NCBI GenBank assembly: GCA_000433535.1
Contig: FR892668.1
Span: 222,146-261,173, forward strand
Source of the DNA: Dorea sp. CAG:317
GTDB taxonomy: Bacteria > Bacillota > Clostridia > Lachnospirales > Lachnospiraceae
Length of the DNA stretch: 39,028 nt
Reading direction: 5' to 3'
The notes beneath the pieces are model-generated. The model saw only the letters and a list, made by a program, of their open reading frames with translations. It was not told the origin of the DNA and made no database searches. Shown here piece by piece: positions 31,697 to 39,028 of the stretch (the first letter of the stretch is position 1; each line of letters begins with the position of its first letter). The position numbers were made by a program, and so were the translations under genes.

Positions 31697-33886
31697 ATGA
31701 CAAAGAGGAAAGGTGTTCCACAAAAGAAGATAGAAATTCTGGCGCCGGCAGGTTCTCTTGAGAGCTTGAAAGCAGCCGTCTGTGCCGGGGCAGATGCAGT
31801 GTATGTGGGAGGAAGTCGTTTTGGAGCAAGAGCCTATGCCGACAATTTTGGGGAGCAAGAGCTTCTTGCTGCTATTGATTACGTGCATCTTCATGGCAGA
31901 AAAATCTATATGACAGTTAATACCTTACTCAAAGATCAAGAAGTGGAAGAACTTTATAAATACCTGCTGCCGTATTATTGTCAGGGGCTTGACGCTGTGA
32001 TCGTACAGGATACAGGCGTTCTTTCTCTGATCCGGGAATGGTTTCCCGGTCTTGGAATCCATATCAGCACTCAGATGACAGTGACCGGGACAGAGGGAGC
32101 AGAATTTTTTAAAGCGCAAGGGGCAGAAAGAATTGTTCCGGCAAGAGAATTAAGTCTGGAAGAAATCCGTTCCATGAAGAAAGAAACCGGATTGGAGATT
32201 GAATGTTTCGTGCACGGAGCGATGTGTTACTGCTATTCCGGTCAGTGCCTGATGAGCAGTATGATCGGCGGAAGAAGCGGAAACCGCGGACAATGTGCGC
32301 AGCCATGCCGCCTTTCTTATAGTGTAGAAAGACAAAAGCCAAGAGAGCTCATGAGCTTGAAAGATTTATGTACGATTGATATGATCCCGGAACTTATTGA
32401 AGCGGGAATTGATTCCTTTAAGATTGAAGGGCGTATGAAACAGCCGGATTATGTATATACCGTTGTAAGTATGTACCGAAAGTATGCGGATCTCTATTTG
32501 TCAGAGGGTGCGGCGCACTATCAGGTGTCAGCGCAGGATCGTAAGGTTTTAGAAGGCGTATACCAGAGGCGCGGCTATTCTTCCGGCTATTATAAACAAC
32601 ACAATGGGAAAAATATGATTTCCACCGGTCGGGTGGAAGATGGAATTCAGGAAGTTTCGAATCTGGCAAATTATAAAATAAAAGAAAAAATTAATGGTAA
32701 ATTAATACTTTCAGAAGGGAACCGTGCTAAACTGGATTTGAATTTAGATGAGATTCAGGTGTCTGTTCTGGGAGATGTAGTACAGACTGCCAAGAATCAG
32801 CCGCTTCAGGAAGAACGGATTCGAAAGCAGATGAACAAGACCGGCGAGACAGAAGTAGAGTTTGAGAAGCTGGAAGTGAGGATCACCGGAAATATTTTCC
32901 TTCCGATGCAGGCGCTCAATGAGTTGAGAAGACAGGGAATAGAAGCTTTGGAAGAGGCAGTCGTTCAGCCGTGGCATCGACAGGAACCGGTAAGACAGAT
33001 TCAGAAAGAGAAGCTGGAAGACGTGAAAAAAGCTGACAGGGAAGGGCAGAACATCGAAGAAAGGCAGAGCATCAGCAAAGAGAACAAGCTGCGCCTTACG
33101 GCGTTCGTGTCCGACCATGCACAGTGCAAAACAGCCCTTGGTGACGAGCGATTGAATGCTGTCTATGTGGAAAGTAACCTTATTTTTGACAAAGGAATCC
33201 GGGAATTATGCAATGCGGCAGATAAGAAGGTCTATGCGGCGCTTCCGTATATCTGCCGGCATAATACGATGCAGTATATGGAACAAAATTATCCGGAACT
33301 TGTGACTTGCTATGACGGCGTGTTGGTTCGTAATTATGAAAGTCTTCAGTGGCTGGTAAGGCACGGATATGATAAAGAAATCATCGGAGATTATAACCTG
33401 TATGTCTTTAATACGGAGAGCAAAGAATTTCTTAAAAAACAAGGTGTAGATCAATACACGGCATCGGTGGAACTAAATGACAGAGAATTGCAGAGGCTTG
33501 ATATAACAGATGGCGTTTTCATAGCATATGGGTACCAGCCTGTGATGATTACGGCAAATTGTGTGAAGAAGAATACAGAAGGGTGCAAAAAACAGGAAGC
33601 TGTTTTACATCTGACCGATCGGAGAGGGAAAAAATTTGCAGTTAAAAATTATTGTAAATACTGTTATAATGTAATTTATAATCCGATTCCGTTAATGCTG
33701 CTTCATCAGGCAGAAGAAATCCGAAGACTCTGTCCGGCAGAGATTCGGCTTGATTTTGTGACGGAGTCAGCAAAAGAGATGAAAAAAATCGCAGATCTGT
33801 ATGCTCAGATATTTTTGGATGGGAAGCAAGTGGAAATTCCGGCTATAGAGTATACAAAAGGTCATTTTAAGCGAGGAGTAAAGTAG
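31697..33886 (+). CDS. Peptidase U32 family protein with DUF3656-type C-terminal region
   Basis: A 729-residue collagenase-like U32 protein. The N-terminal U32 barrel has EILAPAGSLESLKAAV at 13-28, the signature ECFVHGAMCYCYSGQC at 169-184, the further cysteines C200 and C204, and DSFKIEGRMK near 240. Cysteines C177, C184, C200 and C204 resemble the [4Fe-4S] ligands of U32 RNA-hydroxylation proteins such as RlhA/TrhP, so a role in RNA modification is as likely as proteolysis. The C-terminal 350 residues match the long DUF3656 form. A low-complexity stretch of TAGATA repeats (31657-31685) precedes the ribosome-binding site AAAGGGA. Confidence 0.85.
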   Translation: MTKRKGVPQKKIEILAPAGSLESLKAAVCAGADAVYVGGSRFGARAYADNFGEQELLAAIDYVHLHGRKIYMTVNTLLKDQEVEELYKYLLPYYCQGLDAVIVQDTGVLSLIREWFPGLGIHISTQMTVTGTEGAEFFKAQGAERIVPARELSLEEIRSMKKETGLEIECFVHGAMCYCYSGQCLMSSMIGGRSGNRGQCAQPCRLSYSVERQKPRELMSLKDLCTIDMIPELIEAGIDSFKIEGRMKQPDYVYTVVSMYRKYADLYLSEGAAHYQVSAQDRKVLEGVYQRRGYSSGYYKQHNGKNMISTGRVEDGIQEVSNLANYKIKEKINGKLILSEGNRAKLDLNLDEIQVSVLGDVVQTAKNQPLQEERIRKQMNKTGETEVEFEKLEVRITGNIFLPMQALNELRRQGIEALEEAVVQPWHRQEPVRQIQKEKLEDVKKADREGQNIEERQSISKENKLRLTAFVSDHAQCKTALGDERLNAVYVESNLIFDKGIRELCNAADKKVYAALPYICRHNTMQYMEQNYPELVTCYDGVLVRNYESLQWLVRHGYDKEIIGDYNLYVFNTESKEFLKKQGVDQYTASVELNDRELQRLDITDGVFIAYGYQPVMITANCVKKNTEGCKKQEAVLHLTDRRGKKFAVKNYCKYCYNVIYNPIPLMLLHQAEEIRRLCPAEIRLDFVTESAKEMKKIADLYAQIFLDGKQVEIPAIEYTKGHFKRGVK

Positions 33887-33894
33887 GTGAGACT

Positions 33895-35367
33895 TTGGTA
33901 AATATAATTGTAGAGCTGTCGAAATACAGTATTATATTGTTGATTACGATGTATACATTTCTATGCTTTAGTATCTTTGGATATCAAGATCCGGATAAAA
34001 AGCGGCAGCTTTTAAGACGGCAGAATGTGTTGATGTTTATGATCCATATCATAGCATTTTTGGTAATGTATCTGGAAACAGAAGATATAAAGATGCTTGT
34101 CTTCTATCTTGCGCAAGTGGTACTTCTTGGGGCTACTATTCTGCTGTATATCTTGATCTATCCGAAAGTATCAAGACTGGTCGTTAATAATATGTGTATG
34201 CTCTTGTGCATTGGTCTGATCATGTTGACAAGATTGGATTACGATATTGCCATGAAACAATTTTTGATTGCGGCAGGTGCTATCGGACTTAGCTTTATAG
34301 TTCCTGTCCTCATTCGAAAGTTTAAGTTTTTTTCAGAGTGGAGAACGCTCTATGCAGTTGTGGGTATTGTGTCTCTTGGTGCGGTCGTAGTGGTAGGAAG
34401 AGTTTCCTATGGAGCGAAGCTTGGATTCGATATTGCAGGAATCAGCGTTCAGCCATCGGAACTGGTTAAGATCGTTTTCGTATTCTTTGTAGCTTCCAGT
34501 TTCAAAAAATCACTGGAATTTAAAAACGTTGTGATTACAACAGCACTGGCAGCGTTTCAAGTATTGATCTTGGTTGCCTCGAAGGATCTGGGAGCTGCGC
34601 TTATCATTTTCATGGTATATCTGACGATGCTTTACGTGGCAACAAGACAGCCGCTCTATATCCTTGCCGGTTTAGGTGCGGGAAGTGCGGCGTCGGTAGT
34701 GGCATATCATTTGTTTAACCATGTACGTGTCCGTGTGCTTGCGTGGAAAGATCCGATTGCGACGTATGACAATGGAGGTTACCAGGTTGCGCAGTCTCTT
34801 TTTGCAATCGGTACCGGAGGATGGTTCGGTATGGGACTGTTTCAGGGAGAGCCAATGTCAATTCCGGTAAGAGAATCTGACTTTATCTTTGCGGCTATTG
34901 CAGAGGAACTTGGTATCATATTCGCCTTATGTATGACGCTGATCTGTGTGAGCGTATATGTAATGTTTTTAAATATTGCCATGCAGCTGCACAATATTTT
35001 TTATAAGCTGGTGGCACTCGGACTTGGAACCTGTTACATTTTCCAGACATTTCTTGCCATCGGAGGTGTGACGAAATTCATCCCTTCCACGGGAGTAACG
35101 ATTCCGCTTGTCAGCTATGGCGGAAGCTCCTTATTAAGTACGATCATTATGTTCGCGATTATACAGGGACTTTATTTATTAAGAGAAGACGAGGAAGAGG
35201 ACATTGAAAGAAAGAAAAAAGAAAGGCTACGAGCTAAGAGAAGCAGACAGAAAATTGAAGCAAAAAGAAGAGCGCCGGCAAATGTCAAAGAAGGAGCAAA
35301 AAGAAGCTCGCAGAGAAGACAAGCGCCGCAAACAGAAAAAGCGCGCAAGAAACAAAGAGTTCGCTAG
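33895..35367 (+). CDS. FtsW/RodA/SpoVE-family peptidoglycan glycosyltransferase
   Basis: A 490-residue SEDS protein with about ten to twelve membrane segments that polymerises peptidoglycan glycan strands from lipid II. Motifs: VQPSELVKI near 182, the catalytic-type SKDLGAA near 227, and the family signature STGVTIPLVSYGGSS near 402-416. It starts with TTG, eight bases from the U32 stop, after AGGTGA. The last 55 residues are a Lys/Arg-rich cytoplasmic tail, dual-coded with the next gene. Pairing with a penicillin-binding transpeptidase supports a SEDS-bPBP pair, either division (FtsW) or elongation/sporulation type. Confidence 0.9.
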   Translation: MVNIIVELSKYSIILLITMYTFLCFSIFGYQDPDKKRQLLRRQNVLMFMIHIIAFLVMYLETEDIKMLVFYLAQVVLLGATILLYILIYPKVSRLVVNNMCMLLCIGLIMLTRLDYDIAMKQFLIAAGAIGLSFIVPVLIRKFKFFSEWRTLYAVVGIVSLGAVVVVGRVSYGAKLGFDIAGISVQPSELVKIVFVFFVASSFKKSLEFKNVVITTALAAFQVLILVASKDLGAALIIFMVYLTMLYVATRQPLYILAGLGAGSAASVVAYHLFNHVRVRVLAWKDPIATYDNGGYQVAQSLFAIGTGGWFGMGLFQGEPMSIPVRESDFIFAAIAEELGIIFALCMTLICVSVYVMFLNIAMQLHNIFYKLVALGLGTCYIFQTFLAIGGVTKFIPSTGVTIPLVSYGGSSLLSTIIMFAIIQGLYLLREDEEEDIERKKKERLRAKRSRQKIEAKRRAPANVKEGAKRSSQRRQAPQTEKARKKQRVR

Positions 35368-36733
35368 AGTTACTTATGTGTTTGTCGGACTGTTCCTTGT
35401 GATGATGGGATATCTGTGTTATTTCAATGTTGTGAAAAGTCGTGATATGATCCGCAATTCACACAATGCAAGGCTTGACTCCCTGGCAGAACGTGTCGTG
35501 AGAGGGAAGATTCTTGATAAGAACGGCAAGGTGCTTGCACAGACAACAACATCAGAGGATGGAACAGAGACGAGGGAATATCCTTACGGAAATATGTTTG
35601 CTCATGTAGTAGGATATTCGGACAAAGGGAAATCCGGACTGGAATCAGAGATGAATTTTGAACTTCTTACATCCAATGCATTTTTTCTGGAAAAAATAGC
35701 GAAAGAATTCAAGGATGAGAAGAACATCGGAGATAACGTTGTGACAACATTGGATGTCAATCTTCAAGAAGCAGCTTACGATGCACTTGGAAGTTCCAAG
35801 GGAGCAGTTGTAGTGCTGGAGCCGGATACCGGTAAAATCCTTGCAATGGTATCTAAGCCGGACTTTGATCCGGGGAGTGTGGCAGAAAACTGGGAAAGTC
35901 TGAACACGAATGAAGAAGCGGTTCTTTTAAACCGTGTTACCCAGGGACATTATGTGCCGGGTTCAACATTTAAAATCGTGACAGCTCTGGAATATATGAG
36001 AGAGAACCCGGATGTATCCTCTTATTCTTACAATTGTACCGGAGAGATTGACAGCGGTTCGAATACCATTCACTGTTTCGGAGGAAAAGTACACGGAACA
36101 GTAGATTTCAGAGACAGTCTGGCTTATTCGTGTAATACTTCCTTTTCCAATATGGGACAGGAATTAGATGTAGAGAAATTCCGGCAGACAACACAAGAAT
36201 TGTTGTTTAATTCCAAGCTTCCGAGTGTTCTTCCTTACAAGAAGAGTTCCTTTACGTTGTCTAAAGATGCCGGAACCGCAGAAAAAATGATGACTGCGAT
36301 GGGACAGGGACAGACGCAGGTCAGCCCTTATCATATGGCGCTGATTACTTCTGCAATTGCGAATGGTGGAACTTTGATGGAGCCTTATCTTGTGAATTCG
36401 GTTACAAATTATAAAGGCGTGATCATTGATGAAAATAAACCGGAGAAATACAAAGACCTTATGACATCCAGCGAAGCCGCAGAGCTTAAGGATTATATGA
36501 CAAGTGTAGTAGAGTACGGAACAGCTTCCGTGCTTTCCGGACAGAGTTATACAGCTGCCGGCAAAACGGGAACTGCGGAATATAGCTCCGATAAAGAAAG
36601 GGATCACTCCTGGTTTGTGGGAATGTCGAATGTAGATCATCCGGATCTGGCGATCAGTGTGATCATTGAAGGCTCTGACGGTACAGCAAAAGCCGTGAAT
36701 GTGGCGAAAAAAGTATTTGACGCTTATTATTAA
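35204..36733 (+). CDS. Penicillin-binding transpeptidase (class B-like), overlaps the SEDS gene
   Basis: A peptidoglycan D,D-transpeptidase that cross-links the glycan made by its SEDS partner. After a very basic cytoplasmic tail and a single membrane helix (about residues 55-77) comes the extracellular catalytic domain with the three motifs SxxK (GSTFKIV), SxN (SCNTS) and KTG (GKTGTAEY). Total 509 residues if TTG 35204 is used, or 483 from ATG 35282; I cannot decide, because neither has a strong ribosome-binding site (GAAGAGG and AAGAAGAG). Either way the gene overlaps the SEDS gene by 86-164 bases in another frame. The short N-terminal dimerisation part resembles actinobacterial PbpA more than FtsI. 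Confidence 0.9.
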   Translation: MKERKKKGYELREADRKLKQKEERRQMSKKEQKEARREDKRRKQKKRARNKEFARVTYVFVGLFLVMMGYLCYFNVVKSRDMIRNSHNARLDSLAERVVRGKILDKNGKVLAQTTTSEDGTETREYPYGNMFAHVVGYSDKGKSGLESEMNFELLTSNAFFLEKIAKEFKDEKNIGDNVVTTLDVNLQEAAYDALGSSKGAVVVLEPDTGKILAMVSKPDFDPGSVAENWESLNTNEEAVLLNRVTQGHYVPGSTFKIVTALEYMRENPDVSSYSYNCTGEIDSGSNTIHCFGGKVHGTVDFRDSLAYSCNTSFSNMGQELDVEKFRQTTQELLFNSKLPSVLPYKKSSFTLSKDAGTAEKMMTAMGQGQTQVSPYHMALITSAIANGGTLMEPYLVNSVTNYKGVIIDENKPEKYKDLMTSSEAAELKDYMTSVVEYGTASVLSGQSYTAAGKTGTAEYSSDKERDHSWFVGMSNVDHPDLAISVIIEGSDGTAKAVNVAKKVFDAYY

Positions 36734-36757
36734 GTCATAGAAGAAGAGGTTTTCTGT

Positions 36758-37081
36758 ATGAAATATTATAAACATCTGTATTTGTCAGAAGGACTTGAAA
36801 AGAAAAAAGATAAAATCATACAAAAGATAGAGGCAGGAAAAATTCTTCCGGGAATTTTTCTTGTGACGCTTGCTCCGGATGAAAAAAATCAATTGGAAAT
36901 ACATCGCTATATTCTGCTTTTACAGCCGGTTTTTCACAGAGAGGAGCTCTTTGTGGTGGGAATTTCCAAAGATTATGAAGGAGCGTTAGAATTGGTGGAA
37001 GAAATTACGCAGGAAGTGTATAATAAGACAAAGAGCGCAGATATCCGTTCATATATATTAGACAGAGAGCAGGAAAAATAG
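36758..37081 (+). CDS. Conserved hypothetical protein, 107 residues
   Basis: I do not recognise a family. The protein is small, soluble-looking and alternates basic helices (SEGLEKKKDKIIQKIEAGK) with beta-strand-like stretches (FLVTLAP, HRYILLLQPV, ELFVVGISK), ending in a helix. No signal peptide or metal motif. It is preceded by AGAGG and separated by one base from the DUF2953 gene, so it belongs to the cell-wall/sporulation operon. Confidence 0.65.
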   Translation: MKYYKHLYLSEGLEKKKDKIIQKIEAGKILPGIFLVTLAPDEKNQLEIHRYILLLQPVFHREELFVVGISKDYEGALELVEEITQEVYNKTKSADIRSYILDREQEK

Positions 37082-37082
37082 A

Positions 37083-38009
37083 ATGCTACATATATTGTTG
37101 TTGGTCTTAAAAATCATAGGAATTATAATCGCAGCGATACTGGGAATACTCGTATTGTTGCTTTGTATTGTTCTTTTTGTCCCTTTTCGGTATGAAATCA
37201 AAGGCAGATCAGAAGGAGATGCCCCATCATTAAAGGGCAAGATAAAAGTTACATGGCTGTTACATCTATTTCGTGCAGATGTATATTATAAAGATCAGAA
37301 ATTGATATGGCGTATCCGATTTGCGTTTTGGAAACGGATGGCAGGAAAAAAAGGAGGCATTCAGAATGAAAATGAAGAGGAGAAAGGGCACCCGATTTCT
37401 GAAAATGTGGGTGAAAAACCAGAAGAAGTTAAGAGCAGTGAAAGCATTCAAGAGGAATTCAAAGAAGCTGAAGAAGATCTGGAAGAAGCTGTTGAAGCGA
37501 TATCCTCAGATGCTGAAGAACATGAAGAAAACTCAGAAAAAGTTAAGAAGAAACGGGATGGCTTATTACAAAAAATTCAAACCCTTATCAAAAAGATAAA
37601 ATGTACAATTCAGGGATTGTGTGATAAAATAAAGCTATTGACAGAAAAGAAGGACAAGCTGACGCAGTTTGTTCAGGACGAATCTCACATACGAGCCTAT
37701 GAAAGTGTAAAGAAAGAACTCTTCTGGTATCTTAAGAAATTAAGACCCAGGAAGATGGAAGCGGTTCTAAGATATGGCTTTGATGATCCATCCTATACCG
37801 GCAAGGTTCTGGCGGCTCTGGCAGTTCTTTATCCATTTATGAGTGAAGACACAGAGATTCTTCCCGATTTTGAACACAAAGTATTCCAAGGGAGATTTGC
37901 AGTCGGCGGAAAAGTTAAGGTAAGCCACATTTCCTGCGTGGCGTGGAGATTATTCTGGAATAAAGATGTGAGAAGCTCATACAAAGATATAAAAAATTTT
38001 GAATGGTAA
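37083..38009 (+). CDS. DUF2953 protein (YtfI-like)
   Basis: A 308-residue membrane-anchored protein. One strongly hydrophobic N-terminal helix (3-33) is followed by VPFRYEIKG, typical of DUF2953, then an acidic/basic low-complexity coiled linker (about 95-170, Glu- and Lys-rich) and a C-terminal domain with KPRKMEAVLRYGFDDPSYTG-type sequence. In Bacillus the ytfI homologue lies beside ytfJ, the same arrangement as here. The function is linked to spore formation by context only. Confidence 0.8.
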   Translation: MLHILLLVLKIIGIIIAAILGILVLLLCIVLFVPFRYEIKGRSEGDAPSLKGKIKVTWLLHLFRADVYYKDQKLIWRIRFAFWKRMAGKKGGIQNENEEEKGHPISENVGEKPEEVKSSESIQEEFKEAEEDLEEAVEAISSDAEEHEENSEKVKKKRDGLLQKIQTLIKKIKCTIQGLCDKIKLLTEKKDKLTQFVQDESHIRAYESVKKELFWYLKKLRPRKMEAVLRYGFDDPSYTGKVLAALAVLYPFMSEDTEILPDFEHKVFQGRFAVGGKVKVSHISCVAWRLFWNKDVRSSYKDIKNFEW

Positions 38010-38036
38010 ACATGCCGGAAATAAGGAGGAAGCATT

Positions 38037-38432
38037 ATGGCAGATATTAATTTTAAAGGAACTGTGGACGCTCTTTTTCAGGGAATGAACGGAATCGTCT
38101 CCTCTAAGACGGTTGTAGGTGATGCAATCCATATCGGAGACACGATTATTCTTCCGTTGATCGATGTATCATTCGGCGTGGGCGCCGGTGCTTTTAACGG
38201 TGATAAAAAAGAAAAAGGCGCCGGTGGTTTGGGCGGCAAGATGACTCCGTGTGCGGTTCTTGTTATCCAGAACGGTAAGACAAAGCTTGTAAATATTAAA
38301 AATCAGGATACAATGACGAAGATTCTGGATATGATCCCGGATGCGATTGATAAATTCAGCTCGGGGAAAGATGAGAAGATGACAGAACAGGACGTAGCCG
38401 ATATTCTGGATGGAGAATCCAAGGAAGTATAG
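38037..38432 (+). CDS. ytfJ: GerW-family sporulation protein (YtfJ)
   Basis: A 131-residue GerW/YtfJ protein, a forespore-made protein required for normal germination in Bacillus. Family sequence: VVGDAIHIGDTIILPLIDVSFGVG near 26-50 (quoted in parts), a Gly-rich GAGGLGGKM stretch and a conserved CAVLVI strand. AGGAGG precedes the ATG. It supports a spore-forming host. Confidence 0.9.
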   Translation: MADINFKGTVDALFQGMNGIVSSKTVVGDAIHIGDTIILPLIDVSFGVGAGAFNGDKKEKGAGGLGGKMTPCAVLVIQNGKTKLVNIKNQDTMTKILDMIPDAIDKFSSGKDEKMTEQDVADILDGESKEV

Positions 38433-38496
38433 CGTTACTGTCATAGCAGACGGCATTCAGACATAGAATAGTAGAAAATGCACAGGGAATAAAGCG

Positions 38497-38634
38497 ATGA
38501 AAAAAGTCATAGGATTTGCCCTGTTCTGGGTGGCGGTAGGACTTGTCCTTGCAATGATCTTACCAAATACATTCGTGGAAGTGCTAAGTATCATTCTCTG
38601 TCTGCTGGCAGGATATATCTTGTTTTGCTGTTAA
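38497..38634 (+). CDS. Small membrane protein, 45 residues
   Basis: The frame from ATG 38497 to TAA 38632-38634 encodes a 45-residue, almost entirely hydrophobic peptide: MKKVIGFALFWVAVGLVLA, a short polar NTF turn and a second helix ending FCC. It has two membrane segments and two C-terminal cysteines. A weak AGGGAA lies ten bases upstream. It follows ytfJ by 64 bases without a terminator, so it may be the last gene of that operon. Function unknown. Confidence 0.6.
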   Translation: MKKVIGFALFWVAVGLVLAMILPNTFVEVLSIILCLLAGYILFCC

Positions 38635-38673
38635 ATTAACTGCTAATTTTTAATGCTAATTGTGAAATAGTAC

Positions 38674-38702
38674 TTGCATTTTTAAAAAGATTCTGCTACA
38701 AT
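38674..38702 (+). promoter_or_regulatory. Promoter of rpmB
   Basis: TTGCAT (38674-38679) and TACAAT (38697-38702) are 17 bases apart, followed by a leader of about 50 bases with AGGAGG close to the start. Confidence 0.65.
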
Positions 38703-38756
38703 GTCAATGTTGCGAGTCTGTAGAAAGACTTATTATGATCGTTAGGAGGTGCAGTC

Positions 38757-38945
38757 ATGGCAAAATGTGCTATTTGCGAAAAGGGTGCTCACTTTGGAAA
38801 TAATGTAAGCCACTCTAATAGAAAAACACCAAAGATGTGGAAATCAAACGTAAAATCAGTTCGTGTTAAGACAGAAAACGGAGCTACAAAGAAAATGTAT
38901 GTTTGTACTTCTTGTTTGAAATCAGGCAGAGTTGAGCGTGCTTAA
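38757..38945 (+). CDS. rpmB: 50S ribosomal protein L28
   Basis: A 62-residue L28 of the zinc-containing (C+) type: C4-x2-C7 near the start and C50-x2-C53 near the end can hold zinc. The sequence MAKCAICEKGAHFGNNVSHS is characteristic. It has its own promoter and terminator and is monocistronic, as usual in Firmicutes. Confidence 0.97.
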   Translation: MAKCAICEKGAHFGNNVSHSNRKTPKMWKSNVKSVRVKTENGATKKMYVCTSCLKSGRVERA

Positions 38946-38965
38946 TTCGACATGTGACGTAAATC

Positions 38966-39003
38966 AAAAACTCAGATTTCATTTTTGGAATCTGAGTTTT
39001 TTG
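38966..39003 (+). terminator. Terminator after rpmB
   Basis: AAAAACTCAGATT (38966-38978) pairs with AATCTGAGTTTTT (38989-39001) and ends in a run of T. Confidence 0.9.
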
Positions 39004-39008
39004 TGTTT

Positions 39009-39025
39009 GCGCGCCATGGGCGCGC
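39009..39025. repeat. GC-rich palindrome at the window edge
   Basis: GCGCGCC-ATG-GGCGCGC, seven perfect pairs, nearly pure G/C in an AT-rich genome. It lies six bases past the rpmB terminator. It may be part of a neighbouring gene's terminator or of a dispersed repeat. Confidence 0.5.
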
Positions 39026-39028
39026 TCT

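Noticed and set aside
1..39028. CRISPR arrays, insertion sequences or prophage genes
   Set aside because: No regularly spaced repeats, transposase, integrase or terminal inverted repeats were seen.

Overview
The window looks like chromosomal DNA of a low-to-mid GC, Gram-positive, strictly anaerobic, probably spore-forming member of the Clostridia, most likely a Lachnospiraceae-type gut bacterium. The evidence is strong AGGAGG-type ribosome-binding sites, TTGACA/TATAAT promoters, a sporulation gene (GerW/YtfJ), a large 2-hydroxyacyl-CoA dehydratase activase-type protein, and many iron-sulfur oxidoreductases. No insertion sequence, phage gene or CRISPR array is visible.

Layout. 1-1296 (-): N-terminal part of a two-domain BcrAD/BadFG-type ATPase, cut by the window edge. 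1528-6743 (+): a rhomboid-like membrane protein with dead catalytic positions, pyruvate kinase, a TrmB-type regulator overlapping a diaminopimelate-decarboxylase-like gene, and a lipoprotein. 6853-6935: tRNA-Leu(CAA) between a perfect 5' hairpin and a strong terminator. 7051-19641: one long operon (see below). 19764-27376: ThrE-type exporter, polA, coaE, a WalJ-like metallo-hydrolase, DegV protein and malic enzyme. 27463-29493: ApbE FMN transferase (-) divergent from a NusG-II-domain protein and a Gx/HepS1-like membrane protein. 29504-31618: ruvA, ruvB, zapA. 31697-38634: U32 peptidase-family protein, FtsW/RodA-type glycosyltransferase, a PBP transpeptidase whose start lies inside the ftsW-like gene, a 107-aa unknown, DUF2953 (YtfI-like), GerW (YtfJ) and an unlisted 45-aa membrane peptide. 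38757-38945: rpmB (L28).

The most interesting part is the 12.5-kb operon: malate dehydrogenase-like gene, hdrB, hdrC, hdrA, flxD (MvhD-like), flxC, flxB, flxA, a 2Fe-2S/4Fe-4S protein, an unusual fumarate reductase flavoprotein, an AspT/SucE-like carrier, and two-subunit class I fumarase. It reads as a complete reductive branch from oxaloacetate to exported succinate. The electron input is an NADH-oxidising, flavin-containing FlxABCD-HdrABC complex. The leader has two Rex-type operators (one perfect), so it should be induced when NADH/NAD+ is high. The lead gene resembles lactate dehydrogenase but has Arg at the substrate-specificity position, which fits malate/oxaloacetate. My inference is that this encodes a soluble, possibly electron-bifurcating NADH:fumarate/ferredoxin oxidoreductase without a membrane anchor. 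The gene content and operators are seen directly; bifurcation and complex formation are not proven by sequence.
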